Below are positions 45,889 through 58,043 of a DNA stretch of 64,000 nucleotides, piece after piece. The DNA is taken from contig JAEMWC010000232.1 of the NCBI GenBank assembly GCA_016490735.1, positions 217,001 through 281,000 on the forward strand, written 5' to 3'. This DNA comes from Pachyseris speciosa. Lineage: Eukaryota; Cnidaria; Anthozoa; Scleractinia; Pachyseridae. The notes below the pieces were generated by a model that worked only from the letters and a program-made list of their open reading frames with translations, was not told where the DNA came from and searched no databases. Position 1 is the stretch's first letter; each line of letters opens with the position of its first letter. The translations under genes were made by a program, and so were the position numbers.

Positions 45889-46635
45889 ACGGTATTCTTA
45901 TCCATTTAAAAAGCCAACAGATAGCAGAAGCATCAAGCTTGGACAAACGACTTAAAGGTTAATTATCAGTTTGTACAATGGTATTGCATGGAGAGATGAT
46001 GAAGCCATTTATCAACAGGAGTGTGGCAACAGTGATTCACGTTGATATGCACAAGGGATTGTGTTACAGTGTCAACATTCTGCCATTGACCAACAGTGCA
46101 CAAAACATGCCAAATACTTTTCATTCTTGTGATGAAAGGCCTCAAAAATAAAAAAAATGTCTGTTCACTGAAAGTCAAATACAATTCTTGAAGAGTACTT
46201 CAACAGAAGTCTTGATTTCTCAACTGGCCATGCACATTAACTGGGAAAAGCCCAATTTAACTCAACAAGTTCATCATCACATCAACCTGACACCTACACT
46301 TTAGGCTTTATTTTCCCACACATGTTTATTTGTTTTGTTCTCCCTGTGTGATCTCAGTTAATTATGCATGTTTTGCTTAGTTGCAACATCAAAACATGTC
46401 TTACTTTGGTCAACCGTTAAACATTTCAGGCTAACCATTTTCGTTTTTGATATACCATTTAATACTTTTAAGGTATCCACATCTGGACTTTGGTCAACCA
46501 TCCGTTTTAAAGGGTATGGAAACCATTTAAATGCTTGAGTAAGCCGTTTAGTGTCTGTTTTTCTTGGCTGTTCAACGGAAAATCTTTATCCTCGTCAGCA
46601 ATGTTTCGTTTCATATTCTCTAAGGCATAGACTAA

Positions 46636-47079
46636 GGGGCCAGATTACATGTCTTTGACAAATTTCAGCCAGTTTGCCCAGGCTGATATTTCAGCTTGGT
46701 TTACAGAACAAATCTTCTTTAAAAGACGATTATTACATGTAGAGAATTTCAGCCCGGGCTGAAATTTCCAGCCTGGTTTCGCAGACCAGGCTGGAAATAT
46801 CAGCTGGGGTTGAAGGGCTGAAGAACCTCATGTAATCACATTCAAATTTGGGCCCGGCAGTGATAGTGTTTTCATCGAAATAAACAAACTTATTCCCAGA
46901 GCCCAGAATCCTTTGACCAGGGGTGGGGTGGGGTGTGTGATGGGATGGGTGGGAGAGCCTAACACCCAGAATGAAAAGTCTACCTGGGCTGACATTTGCA
47001 TAGTAATTGCAACAAAATTTCGCCCCGGGGAACAGGTGAATTTTCAGCCTGGGCTGAATTTTGCCAAGTAATCAGGCCC
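46636..47079. mobile_element. TIR element rich in CAGCCTGGGCTGAA motifs
   Basis: Ends gggccagattacatg and caagtaatcaggccc are inverted. The body contains several copies of cagcc(t/c)gggctgaa in both orientations. No coding capacity. Confidence -1.
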
Positions 47080-47089
47080 TAACTAGATG

Positions 47090-48180
47090 TCTCAGATCAG
47101 CAATAATAGCTACTGAAAAATCCATTTCCCAGCATGCAAACATGATGCAAAATATAGTTTAGGAATAAGTTACTCCAATACGAAAATTGGCAAGATTTCC
47201 ACATAGCCCATAATTGAAATTTGCAAACACATTCTGGCTTTAGTTCTGCATGTAATATTATTGCCGTCTGTTTATAAGAGGTAGTATGAGAATATCTGAA
47301 TGTATAATATATTAATACATGAGGCTGTGTAGAAATATTTCAAAGTTATACGGGCTAAACTAAAGAATACATGGTCAATTTTGTAGGGTTTTATTTTTCC
47401 CGGCTCGGTGGCTTGCCAGTCATATGGCTCTCCAGTCAACTAGAATGGCTCAGTGGCTCGCCAGTTATAGCCACTCTATAGTTAAAGTCTTAATTATCTA
47501 CCTCGTTCTTAAAGCAATAAGGCGGCTGCCGAGTTGGCGAGCCGCCAACAAGCACTTCTCCTCAAAATTTGGCCCTGTATTCTGTAGTTGCTCCCGAATA
47601 CGTTCTAAGATCACAGTGAAGATCACTAATAAATTTAACTCCTGTCGCCAGTATGTTCTTCGGTCCGTAATGAAGGAAAAGCTTAATTAAATTGAAAACT
47701 TTAATTGACTCAAGAAGTAACGGTGACTTACCTTATGTACTGTGGTTTACTTTTCCCACCCGAGGCTGTCAAAGAGATGGAAATGACGAATCCACCACGG
47801 TATGGTTCTTGTTATTGATGGAAAACTTCGTTAACTTAGGTGATATCACGCGGATATCTCCCAGATATCACGACAATTTCCTACTACAACAAGTTAACGT
47901 ATTGTTTTGAATGTACTTCACCAATCTGGTCCTCCTTGTCAGCGCCAAATAAGAAGAAAATGTTGAAAGGTCTTTCATTCAGCTGAGGACGCCATGTTGA
48001 CACCACGCGCGCGGATTCATGGTATCGGTGGGGCTCATTCCCAGTCTCTTGCGTTTTAATCCTTTTAATCGCTCTGGTATGTGTATGTCTATGGTATAAT
48101 TCACCAGTCATTTGAAACTCCCGCCACCCCCCATTCGGGCTTGAGCAAGGCATTCACTTTTTATGCAAGTGAAACAATCT
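47090..48180. other. Unassigned flank between MCRS1 and the FAD gene, possible 5' UTR material
   Basis: No convincing protein. On the minus strand near 47990-48005 there is an ATG in good context (caacATGGCG) that opens a six-codon frame only, of the kind seen as an upstream ORF in a 5' leader. It might belong to a non-coding first exon of MCRS1 (2.7 kb downstream on the same strand) or to an unrelated transcript. Low confidence. Confidence -1.
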
Positions 48181-48182
48181 CA

Positions 48183-48352
48183 TACCCAGAGTCCTCGGGC
48201 TGTTTGGTCAGCGGGTGGACGCCAGGAGAGACTCCGGGATAATGGAAAAAAATCAAATTTTTTTATTGGCTGGTCCGTAACGGCTTCCATTGTTTTACCC
48301 CAATCTCTCTGGGCATCCACCCACTGACAAAACAGCCCGAAGACTCTGGGTA
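48183..48352. mobile_element. 170-bp foldback MITE
   Basis: Left tacccagagtcctcgggctg and right cagcccgaagactctgggta; arms of about 65 bp mirror each other (gcgggtggacgcc / ggcatccaccc). Confidence -1.
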
Positions 48353-48462
48353 CAAAATTGCAAGTAAAAGTGAGTGAAGTCCCCGGTCCCCGGGGACAAA
48401 AGTGAGTGGTGCATTCCCCCGCCCCCACTGTTCCACACACACATTGGGTTTTTAAAAGCACA

Positions 48463-48575
48463 TGCATACTGGAATGATTCTTTCAATTTTCATTCAAGAA
48501 CAATCGTGAATCAAGCGCAAGCATACCGAAACGATTCTTTCAATATTCTCATCCGAGAACGAGTCAAGTGTTTGA
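48463..48575. repeat. Tandem duplication of about 57 bp
   Basis: Two units sharing gattctttcaat, tcaagaac/ccgagaac and gaatcaagcgcaagcat in order. No function apparent. Confidence -1.
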
Positions 48576-48579
48576 TCCA

Positions 48580-50490
48580 TCACGTACAGCAATAACAAAC
48601 TTTGCAAAGCATTATTCCCTTCAATGTTCCACACCGGAACCCACGATCGAGTACGTCAAGTGACAATAATGTATGCCAAACTACAATGAGGAACAAAAAT
48701 GAAAACCGTTGTCCAAGAAGTGACTGCCCTGCTTATTCCCCTGGTAGGGGATGCGAAGACCGTGACTTCCAGCAAATTCCCCGCCTACCGGGGAACCAAA
48801 ATGGAGTGTATCTGAAGTGAAAGTCCCCACAATCACCCGCTAAGGCCTGAATGGGGGGTGCAGGGGTTTCAATTGAATGGTGCATAATAGCCTGCATACA
48901 GACGTCTCCTAACCTTTGTTCCTTATCTGTGTGCAACAAAGTAAATAGAAGACATCTGCGGGCAGGCTCATGGTACAGCATAGCAAGCGTTGCCAGGTAG
49001 GGTGGGGAGCGAGGGTGATTGGAACGATGAGAGGGAATATGAAGGGACTGGCCTCACATTTTTCATCACTCAGTATCAACATAATTCTACATAGTCTCCT
49101 TTAGGCCTCCTCGCCATTGTTACCTCTATTCTTTCTATCTTTTTTGTTTTCATTATAATAGTGTTGTTTGTGGAGTGGCAAAATAAAAATAAAATAATAA
49201 AAAAATCTCGTATTTATCTGGCCCCATCCTCTCCCAGTTCACCTCTGCCATGCAAGCTAGTTATGATAGTACATAGTGCAGACCAAGTTATGGAAATTCC
49301 ACAAAGATGGGACAAAAAAAATTGCAGATATTCAATAAGGGCAAACAAAGTTCACCTGAATTAAGTCTTGCTCAGTATCAACAAAAGTGAATTTTCAAAA
49401 AGTAACACAACCCGGTAGAGTAAACAAGAAATATTACATAGACAGTTCACTCTGGGCTTGAATCAACTTTGACAGTTGCCTTGAGGCTATTTTCCTGACC
49501 TGATATATTATTTGGGCAATACCAGGGCTTGCAGAGCAAGTTTACAAGTGGGAGGGGGCTCACTTCGAATGCGTTAATGTGAGTCAACTAGCTAGGGGGA
49601 TTTGGGCATGCTCCCTCTGAAAATTTGTAAATTAAAGTCCTTTGAAATGGCTAGAAATGCATTAAAAACTAATGTGGTGTAGTGAAACAGCAACAAAAAG
49701 CGTGGTTTTAAAACAAGAATTTAATTACCTTTTTGCTTAACTAATCATAACTGGCAATTAGTAACATATCCACAAAGCTCAACTCAACATACGATTGCCC
49801 TCAAGACATTGCACTGTTGAAAAGTGGGGGGGCTAAGGCCCCCCCCAGTCCCTCTCCCTGCGCGGTGCCTGAATAACAACCTTGAACAAGTGGTGTCTGT
49901 TAATGTTAAGTATTATGTGAGCAGGCAAGCCCTTGTAGCTCTGCTTCCCAAATCCTGTTCTACCATACAAGAGATACCAACTCACTTGTCACCTCTACTT
50001 ATCAGTGTACCTCCTGAAAAATCCACGTATGACATTTCCTGTTGCCAGCATAGCTTGTGTACCAGTTCCTTCTTTCTTCTTCTTTTATTTAAATTTTATT
50101 TCAACTGTAGTACCTTCTTAATATTTATTTATTTATAATTTTTTTTATCGCCAATATTGTAAAGTTTTCTGTGGTGTGGCAAAAAAAATATATAAAAAAG
50201 TGCAACACATATAAGGTTACAATAAGTATGAAAGTTAGACAACAGCAAAAAACAAATTCTTTAATTTAATATTGCAACACCTTTCAGTCAGTCTACACTG
50301 AAGATCATTGTTTTTTGTAAAAATAAATCACTAAAAATGGCTCTTTACATTGCATGATTTTTAATGTGTTGCGGGCACAAACATTAGTGTTGCAATTTGT
50401 TTTAAATACATACATGCATTTTATTTGAGACTCAGTAAAACAAATCTGCTTTCTTTGACTTTAGAAAGCACTACTTTAAATAGTTTTTAT
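48580..50490. other. Intergenic stretch without recognisable genes
   Basis: Scattered cccgg-rich patches (48380-48830) and two A-rich tails after similar gtggcaaaa motifs (49165-49200 and 50175-50205), which may be 3' ends of retroelements. No domain-bearing frame. Confidence -1.
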
Positions 50491-50499
50491 TCCGCTATT

Positions 50500-50656
50500 G
50501 TATATTAGAAATTTCTTAACTTAGTTTAGCACTTATTATAGGATTTTTCAACAATGTCTGTAATTTTTAAGTCTTAGTTTTTAAGTGCTAGGTTAATGCG
50601 CACGGCTCTTTGGAGGACCAGTCTTTTTAGTGATAATGATCCCGTGGGTAAATAAA

Positions 50657-50708
<52 letters not shown>

Positions 50709-50735
50709 TATTATTATTATTATTATTATAGGCTC
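50500..50735 (+). mobile_element. LINE 3' UTR fragment with TTA tail
   Basis: The sequence ends ccgtgggtaaataaagtta followed by about 75 bp of tta units. It resembles the 3' ends of L2-type LINEs, but no RT remains attached. Confidence moderate. Confidence -1.
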
Positions 50736-50854
50736 TAACAGCATTTCATAAGTTCATGGCTGTTCCTAACAGCTATGCCTTTAGATTAACAATGGTCAAA
50801 CTACCCCAACAGGTGATTCTCCTAAGAGTTCTTCTTATCCTTATTTTGAAATGA

Positions 50855-51110
50855 TACGAGGCCTTCCAAGGGTAGAACTGATTGAAAAGTGACAACTGGC
50901 TCCAAAAGCAGGCAACAATCTTCTCTCAAAACACCAACAACTGACAGAACTGGCAGAAAAAGTGCAACAGTTTGTGACAGTGACAATTCACTTTCCATTC
51001 CTCTTTGTTTTCTTTGCGACAGTGACATTTGTTCCAAAGAAACAAGCAGGAGACAGTCATAAACGAGTGACAAAGTGACACCAGACCACCCCTTGGAAGG
51101 ACTTGAAAGG
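50855..51110. repeat. Dispersed repeat, inverted copy of 14015-14240
   Basis: Shares edges and interior with the earlier copy (ttccattcctctttgttttc, caacaactgacagaa). Lies some 75 bp beyond the stop codon of the FAD oxidoreductase, so it may be within its 3' UTR. Confidence -1.
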
Positions 51111-51183
51111 CCTCTGATACATTATTTACCATTTTACACCGTATACCAAGAAGAGATATCAGAGCCCAAATACTGTAAAAAAA

Positions 51184-52671
51184 TTAATAGTCCATCTCAC
51201 TAGGCTCCCAAGAAGAACCAATCTCCTGCTGGAAATGCAATGACCCTTGTCCTAATGGATTCCACTTTTCCTTTATTTCACAAAGGTGGGGGTAGTTGAT
51301 GCCATAGAAATTCTCACCCCAGTTCTTCAGATGCCTGTCCATGTAGTTGACGTAGCTTCCAAGCGAACATCCTGACTCCCTCACAGTATCATACGCTGAT
51401 GTTGCAAATGTTAACACCTCCTCTCTTCTTTTAGAATCATGAAGATTAAACCTACCATATGTGTAAAAGCTGTACTGTGCTGAGCGAAAAGCAAAGGCAG
51501 TGGATGTTGGTGAATGCTGTGCAATGTCACCCCCCATGTGAACAAACTCTAGGAGGCATTCTGGTGGGATATCAACATAAGCAAAATATTTGGCCAAAGT
51601 AGGAGGAAGAGCATCTATCATCACCCCTTTAACATAAATTGGTTCCACTTCATAATGAACAAAGCCATGACGCTTGCTGTACTCAGTTGAAAACTGCAAA
51701 TACGAGGTGAACATCTGAGGTGGTGACGCTGCTGTTGGATGGAGAGCTTTAAGACTTGATTGTACCTTATCCTCATGAATATCAGAGTAGACAGCATCAA
51801 GGGACAGGGTCTTCTTCCCAAAGTAGCCATGAATGGCCATGTCAAGATTCAGCTCCTTAGGAAACTTGTCTAAATTCTTGCCAACAGCATTAAACCCTTT
51901 CTCGCTTTCTTCAGCAGAATCGTACATGAGTCGACTCCAGATAAACTTATTTGGTCGTGGACACACTTCTAGTGTTACGTCAACCAACAACCCAAAGTTT
52001 CCCCCTCCACCTCCTTTCAAGGCCCAAAAGAGGTCTGGGTTTTCTCCGACAGATGCCTGGACTAATTTGCTCCCATCAGCTGTTACCATGGAGAATGACA
52101 CTGCCTTGTCACATGCCAATCCACCATACGCACGTGACAGCATACTGTACCCACCACCAAGGATGTACCCGCCAATACCAACTGCAGGGACACACCCACC
52201 GACAGCAACATAACTCGTATTATCTAGTGCAGAATACACATCTCCCCAGGTCGCTCCAGCTTGCACAGTCACCCTGTTCTCCTTTAGCTGAACTTGATTC
52301 ATATTTTTCAGAGAGATGACAAATCCTTTGCTGTCAGTGGTGGAGTAACCAGCAAAACAGTGTCCCCCGGATTTGATTGCCACGGGTGTACCAGTCCTGG
52401 TTGCTATCTGTAGACAACGCTTGATGTCCTCAGTGTTGTTAGGAAAGGTAACAAAGGCAGGATGTTCGTAGCTGTAAGCAGGGTTATAAATCTTGACGGC
52501 TTTTTCGTAAAGCTCTGGTTGCTCCGGAGTAACAGCGAGATCTTTCAGCTGTTCAAGAGCATCGTTAGTTGAACTGCCTGCATGGATCGTTCTGATCGCT
52601 GCTGCGTTCGCTTGGAAACGTTTCTTGGGAAACCCACGGCTTAGAAATCGATAACCTCTGTGGAGATACAT
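51184..52671 (-). CDS. FAD-linked oxidoreductase, berberine-bridge-enzyme type (FAD_binding_4 + BBE), intronless, 495 aa
   Basis: A single uninterrupted reading frame. Residues 1-45 are rich in Arg, His, Lys and Ala with few acids (MYLHRGYRFLSRGFPKKRFQ), which could be a mitochondrial presequence or a poorly conserved extension. Residues 70-240 form the PCMH-type FAD-binding domain. SGGHCFAGYS places His104 as the FAD C8alpha attachment residue, and GGCVPAVGIGGYILGGGYS places Cys160 where the second, 6-S-cysteinyl link occurs, so bicovalent flavin is predicted. The C-terminal BBE motif (YVNYMDRHLKNWGENFYGIN-Y) is intact near 437-458. The family oxidises sugars, alcohols or amines with O2, giving H2O2; the substrate here cannot be read. 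The lack of introns beside two intron-rich genes suggests a retrocopy or lateral acquisition from microbes (inference). A foldback element begins 168 bp upstream. Confidence -1.
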   Translation of the reverse strand: MYLHRGYRFLSRGFPKKRFQANAAAIRTIHAGSSTNDALEQLKDLAVTPEQPELYEKAVKIYNPAYSYEHPAFVTFPNNTEDIKRCLQIATRTGTPVAIKSGGHCFAGYSTTDSKGFVISLKNMNQVQLKENRVTVQAGATWGDVYSALDNTSYVAVGGCVPAVGIGGYILGGGYSMLSRAYGGLACDKAVSFSMVTADGSKLVQASVGENPDLFWALKGGGGGNFGLLVDVTLEVCPRPNKFIWSRLMYDSAEESEKGFNAVGKNLDKFPKELNLDMAIHGYFGKKTLSLDAVYSDIHEDKVQSSLKALHPTAASPPQMFTSYLQFSTEYSKRHGFVHYEVEPIYVKGVMIDALPPTLAKYFAYVDIPPECLLEFVHMGGDIAQHSPTSTAFAFRSAQYSFYTYGRFNLHDSKRREEVLTFATSAYDTVRESGCSLGSYVNYMDRHLKNWGENFYGINYPHLCEIKEKWNPLGQGSLHFQQEIGSSWEPSEMDY

Positions 52672-52838
52672 AATAGCTTCAGCTGAGCGTACTCACAGGC
52701 TAAAAGCTCTTGAAAAAGGAGGCGGCAGGGTGGAACAAAACACTTCCGCGTTCAGAGACGAGTTACCTTGTGCGTGATGACTAAACGTGGTGAGAAGACT
52801 GGGAACTAGAGCGCAAATCTACATACATTGCCCGATTT

Positions 52839-53245
52839 CATACGGGAGGGACTGGGTCCGAGTCCGTATATTATGCGATTATTCAACACAAGACCCACAT
52901 ACTCGGAAAGAGCACATCGAGCTTTACAAAATCCCCAAGTTTGGCGTTTATCGGCCTAACATTGAACGAGATACAGCCAACCAAAAACTCCAAAATTTGC
53001 TAAGAAATATATAGACGTCCGGACAAAGTGTCCGCAGGAGCCCATGAATGGGCTCCTGGTGTCCGGCAATCAATACATTTCTTAGTAAATCTTCATGTCT
53101 TTGAATGGCTGTATCTCGTTCAATATTGGCCCGATTAACACCCAACTTGGGGATTTTGTAAAGCTCGATGAGCATTTTCTGACTATGTGGGTCTTGTGTT
53201 GAATAATCCCATAATATACGGATTCTTACCCAGTCCTCCCGTATG
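52839..53245. mobile_element. 407-bp foldback element upstream of the FAD gene
   Basis: Arms of about 190 bp (left catacgggagggactggg, right cccagtcctcccgtatg) surround a GC-rich centre ggagcccatgaatgggctcc. Several open frames on both strands are shadows of the palindrome. Confidence -1.
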
Positions 53246-53447
53246 GACTGTTTCTCAGCAAAAAATATATTGCTAATTAATAGTAATAGGCAAAGGGTTC
53301 CACGGACAAAATTTTAGGGATTTAGCCGTGCCAGAAAACATTCTCTGGCTTTTTGAATTTTTCGATACATTCGTCTGTATATTTTTGCCGCGGGCTGAAA
53401 AATTCCCGGGAAAGAATGGCTGAAGAACGGCTGTAGACCCTGTAGAC

Positions 53448-53707
53448 CGGCTTTGGTTCAGACGCCGTACTTCACATGAGCCGAATCATGCATAAACCAC
53501 TTTAACGTATTTTTCATGCTGTTTTTACATGAGAGCATGCACAAAGGAGTGTTGCAGAAGAAAAAATGGCGGCTTTGCGGGCCAAACTCAAAGAAGGTAA
53601 CATGTGTAATTCGTGTTTCGGCCGAATAAAGCTCGGCGTTAATTTAGGTCGGCCTATCGTTCAATTCGATTCGGCTCGGCTGAAGTACAGCGTCTGAACC
53701 GGGCCTT
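53448..53707. mobile_element. MITE with TTCAGACGC ends, copy 1
   Basis: Left ggttcagacgccgtacttca and right cagcgtctgaaccgggcc; sub-terminal catgagccgaat. Same terminal signature as 56472-56873. Confidence -1.
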
Positions 53708-53709
53708 AG

Positions 53710-56040
53710 TGTGTCGTATGTTTGAATTCGTAACAAGTTAGAGATTCCAACGAGAAAAAAACTCCTAAATTTAAGTCCGGAAGACTTATTTAGCTTTGAA
53801 TTTCCAAAAATACGTCTAATTTGACTACCAAGACAAAAAACAAAACGCCTCCCAAATAAGTTCATCGAAGACACCCCAGATTCTCAGGCGCTAAAATCGT
53901 TCTGACTATATGAGCTATCGGTTGACTGGAAGCTGGGCGATAGGCTAACCCCCCGTCGATGTCTGCTGGTAGTATGCTTTTAAGTACGGGAGCTAGTGTA
54001 AGGACTTAAGGGGGAGTGAATTGCAGTGGAATTTTATGGAGGTTAAAGAAGGAATTGAAATGTTATAAAAATGTTTCAAAACACCACCAGACAGTTGACA
54101 CCCCACAAGGGCACTGCAGGTTGCTGGGGAAATATTTGGTGTCCGTCTACGAATTTCTACCTTCAAATTCAAATTTTAAAACTTCATTAACTCTTTTCCG
54201 ACGGAATTTTTGTACGTCTTTTTTGCCAGTTTCGGAGGGTAGGAGGTCAAATCGACCAGGCTACTCTATATAAGGGGTTACCACGGCGATTTCGCTGGGT
54301 CACAACACCGAAGGCTCTATCTTTGTTGTCACGCTTGTCACGCTAGCTGTCATTTATTTCTAAACGAACACTGCAGCTACAATTCGTTGCTTATTTGATT
54401 TATAAGTGTGTTTTTGGAGCCATTTTCCACCTCAGAAGCCCCCTGCTTGGCATCATAAAGCTGGGTTGATCGGTAAAGGGAATCCTTTGAAAGAAAACGG
54501 AGGTGAGAAGCAATTTCACAGAGCGAGTGATGGCCATTCACGGAGTGAAGTTGTGTCTTTCGCCGTTTTGTGGGTGGATTCCAGGACCTGGCATGACAAT
54601 TTTGGCGAGTTTTGACTTGTAAATAATACAATCGGTGCAATGTTTTGCCAGCAGGACCGGGTGGCTCTACACTTACAAAATATATGTGAACCCCAAGAAA
54701 ATCCCAGAATTCCTTGGGGTCACAAACGTGAAAATTACAGACTGTGAGAGCAACTGAAATCAAGCAGCGTTATCGGGGTCGGATAAAGGGGTGAGCAGGT
54801 AAATGTGGAACAGATTGCAAGAGGTGGAGTCAAAGTTTGCTGCCAATGTAAACTTTTAACTTCAATAGGAATTTTTATCTTGAAAACTTCAAGACAAAAT
54901 TGCGTGAATTTTGGTGTTGTCCGAGGGCGATTTTGGTTTTCAAAGAGAATAAACAGTCGTATTAAGTGAAAATTGGGAGTTTTTTTCAGTTTACGGGATA
55001 ATAAAGTCTAAACAAATGATCATTTGGCAAAAAATTGGTTTATTTCAACCATAGTTCTGGATTTGAGAAAGTTGTAGATTTTCAAAGCATCGGTCTATTG
55101 TGGGGTCGTATAGGACCCCTCTCGGCTGAAAAGGGTTAAATCTTCAAAATTTCCCATTTCCCTCAATTGAACTAATCCTTTGAGAAAATTTATCTCTTCC
55201 CAAATATACCCAAAAATCACCAAAAAAAATTCACAAAATATTCCAAAACATAGCTTCGTGGGATGAGCATAGGGATTTTTAATTGCTTCAAACGCGAACG
55301 AGATAGCAACGTTAGATCCATGTTAAGCGGAAAAAACGTCTTTGTTGAAGTCCTGAATAACTAGAATATAAACAAAATAAATGGCCAAAGTAAATAACTG
55401 TGGTTTTGGTTGGGTAAAAAGGTTTTTGATGAAGTCTTTAATAACGAGAACATAAGCAAAATAAATGGCCAAGTTGCTTTCTTATGTGAAAAATGATGAA
55501 AGTGATAAAGTAATCCGTAAAACGTTTTCGTGCTAGTGGCAGTTACATTATTTTTTTATGAACAGAAATGCAACTTTGAAGTCTCTTTTGTGGTATTCAG
55601 TTTTCAATTGTCGCAATATTTGTAATTTTCGGGAAAGGCGCAGTTTTTGCAATGGTCCCATTGGAATTTCATAAGGATTTGTCGTAGTTTCTAATTTTCA
55701 AACTTCTCTCATGATGACCGTTCGCTTTTGCTGACGCCCCGCTAGAAGAAAATTTACACCATAGAGCCTAAACCCAGTCTCAACTTAAACAGCACAGAAA
55801 TTTTATGGAAAAAAGGAAAACCACTCGCGCGTTTTGTCCAAGAAATATACTAACGCGAACGCTATTTAAAACGTCCTCATCCCTCCCACAAAAAAGACAT
55901 TTTCAGACATTTGCCCAAAAGGGCGATTTTTCAAAGAGAGGTTTAACTTAGCTTTACGTGTTGATGGCCAAAACAATGATAATTATATAAAACAATTATA
56001 TGTATAAAACGCTAACAACAGAACCTTCGTAAGCAGTGAC
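53710..56040. other. Long stretch with no gene recognised
   Basis: Short open frames only, none with a domain. An 88-bp tandem duplication lies at about 55335-55485 (shared aacaaaataaatggccaa- and gaagtc-). 55800-55960 has ccctcccac-type patches. Probably decayed repeats. Confidence -1.
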
Positions 56041-56055
56041 ATCGTACTGAATTAA

Positions 56056-56209
56056 CCTCCCACGCAGCCGTTTTTTGCGGAGTCGTATTTCACCTCCTCC
56101 CCACAAAATTTGAAGGTAACAACGCATAAAAAATGGCAGTAAGGATCCAAAGTGCTGGAAACCAGTGTGAGCTAAGATACGACTCCCCTAAAAACGACTG
56201 CGTGGGAGG
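56056..56209. mobile_element. 154-bp MITE (CCTCCCACGCAG ends)
   Basis: Left cctcccacgcagccgttttt, right aaaaacgactgcgtgggagg, with symmetry of about 45 bp (gagtcgtat / atacgactc). Confidence -1.
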
Positions 56210-56471
56210 CTACGTTAGAATCAGAGAGATGAGTGGCACTTCCGGTTTGTTTTAACTGCTTTCTTGTAAGCAGCAACGTAAATTGAATTGACTGAAACGC
56301 TTTGAAAGAATTTGTTTAGACATCAAGGGAATTTATGCTTTGATAATTGTTTCTTTTAATCTTATGAAAAAGCAACTTTATAGTGTCCACTGTTGAAATG
56401 CATAAAGATTAATGAAACATGGAGAAAGCGAAGACTCTGCAATGCAAAATGGTGCTCCAAACGTTCAAATT

Positions 56472-56873
56472 AGACCTGATTCAGACGCCGTAATTTTCAT
56501 GAGCCGAACTTAATTCGAATTTGGACCGATCCAAATTAACAAAATTACGCCTGTTAATTCAGACGTCGAACTTAATTTGCCGTTCCACAGGCCTTCCTGA
56601 TACAGTTCGGAATTCAGTTCCAGTTCTGAGTAAAATTGCCTAAATATATACAATATAATAATTTATGCATTAGGTTCGGCACATGAAACGTCCGGCGTTT
56701 GAATCAAAGCCGTTTTAAAGTCGAAATTTCCGCCTCATCCGGGCGAAAAGAACGCCTGAGCCATTCCAAATCAAAATAGCCGTTCTTAATTGATTCAGAC
56801 GCCGAACTTTACATGTACTTAATTGAATGCCTTAGGTTCGGCTCATGAAAAGTACGGCGTCTGAATCGGGCCT
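56472..56873. mobile_element. MITE with TTCAGACGC ends, copy 2
   Basis: Left gattcagacgccgtaatttt, right ggcgtctgaatcgggcct. The interior holds several more half-copies of ttcagacg and ggttcggctcatgaaa, suggesting internal duplication. Confidence -1.
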
Positions 56874-57180
56874 GATACGGAATTAGAAACCAGGCTTCAT
56901 GTGGGCCAAATACATGGGTTTCAGTAGACACGATGAGTTAATTTTCTCTTATTGCCTCGTTTTGAGTGCTGTCAGTGGTGTGATTGCCGGGCTAGTCGGA
57001 TCCAAAAATTTCGGTCATATGGCTCCAAATTTCTGGAGGTACGTTTCTGCGAATTCAGAGAGATATACTTTTTGTCGTTTGCAGCTGAGGTATGGAAGAA
57101 TTTTGTCACCAGAAAAAGAAAACTGAAAGAAACTAAAACAAATAGAGACTTGTTCGCACGTATTTTCTCGCACCGGCCCT

Positions 57181-57402
57181 GGCGTACGTTTCTTAAAACT
57201 CCGGAAAACATTTCGGGCCCGAAAAACTATTTTACGTGCACTACGTTCATTACCAGAAATTCGATTTCTAATATTTTTAATAATCTTTTAAGAAAACACG
57301 CTATAAAATTGAAAAATACATTGGGCTAGTTTGTTCAAAAAGCTAGTACCAAGCGATATAAACCGACTGAAATGGTTTCCGGAGTTTTGAGAAACGCACG
57401 CC
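57181..57402. mobile_element. TIR element of about 220 bp
   Basis: Left ggcgtacgtttcttaaaact and right agttttgagaaacgcacgcc are inverted with a few differences, continuing inward through ccggaaaacatttc / gaaatggtttccgg. Confidence -1.
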
Positions 57403-57733
57403 TGGCTCCATATTTTTCCGAATTCCTGCTGGGCAACTGAATAATTTGGTTCTGTTTTCCGATACCAATCATGGTCCATTGATTCCGCTTTACACTCAAG
57501 TGGAAAATAAAAGTTACTGACCCTGCTTTAATTTTCCTTTCTGTCAGTTTGCCATAAATTCAAAGGTCCTCTTTCTTGTTTTTGCTGTAGGAATCTCACC
57601 CGTAGCAAGCGATCCAATTTATGTTGCCGTGAACGCATAACTACGGATTACGACCATATCTTGACTTGTAATGCTAAGAGATTGAATTTGGATTTGACTG
57701 GTGGTCACGCCGCAACCGATGAACAGAGGTTAA

Positions 57734-58043
57734 ACCCGGTTTAGACGACAAAAGTTATGGCACGGCACCCATTTGAATTTGGCATCGGTGTCTAAAATTT
57801 AAGGCCCGGCACCCTCGACTTTTGTCGTGTGAACGGTGATGTTCCAGGTACGAGAGCTTAAAAAAGCAGGCGGGTCGAGACTGTGTGGATAGGTAGTCTC
57901 GGCCCGCCTGCTTTTTTGAGCACTCGTGCCTGGAACATCACCGTTCACACGACAAAAATCGAGGGTGCCGGGCCTTCAATTTTAGACACCCGTGCCAAAT
58001 TCAAATGGGTGCCGTACCATAACTTTTGTCGTGTAAACCGGGC
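57734..58043. mobile_element. 310-bp foldback MITE with TAA target duplication (PIF/Harbinger-like)
   Basis: Left acccggtttagacgacaaaa and right ttttgtcgtgtaaaccgggc; TAA on each side (57731-57733, 58044-58046). Nearly the whole element is palindromic around gcaggcgggtcgagac / gtctcggcccgcctgc. Confidence -1.

Noticed and set aside
47424..47690. 88-codon + frame beginning MALQSTRMAQ
   Set aside because: No recognisable domain, compositionally plain, and no splice or family support.
51833..52319. 122- and 126-codon + strand frames
   Set aside because: Antisense shadows of the FAD oxidoreductase, which has clear family motifs on the other strand.
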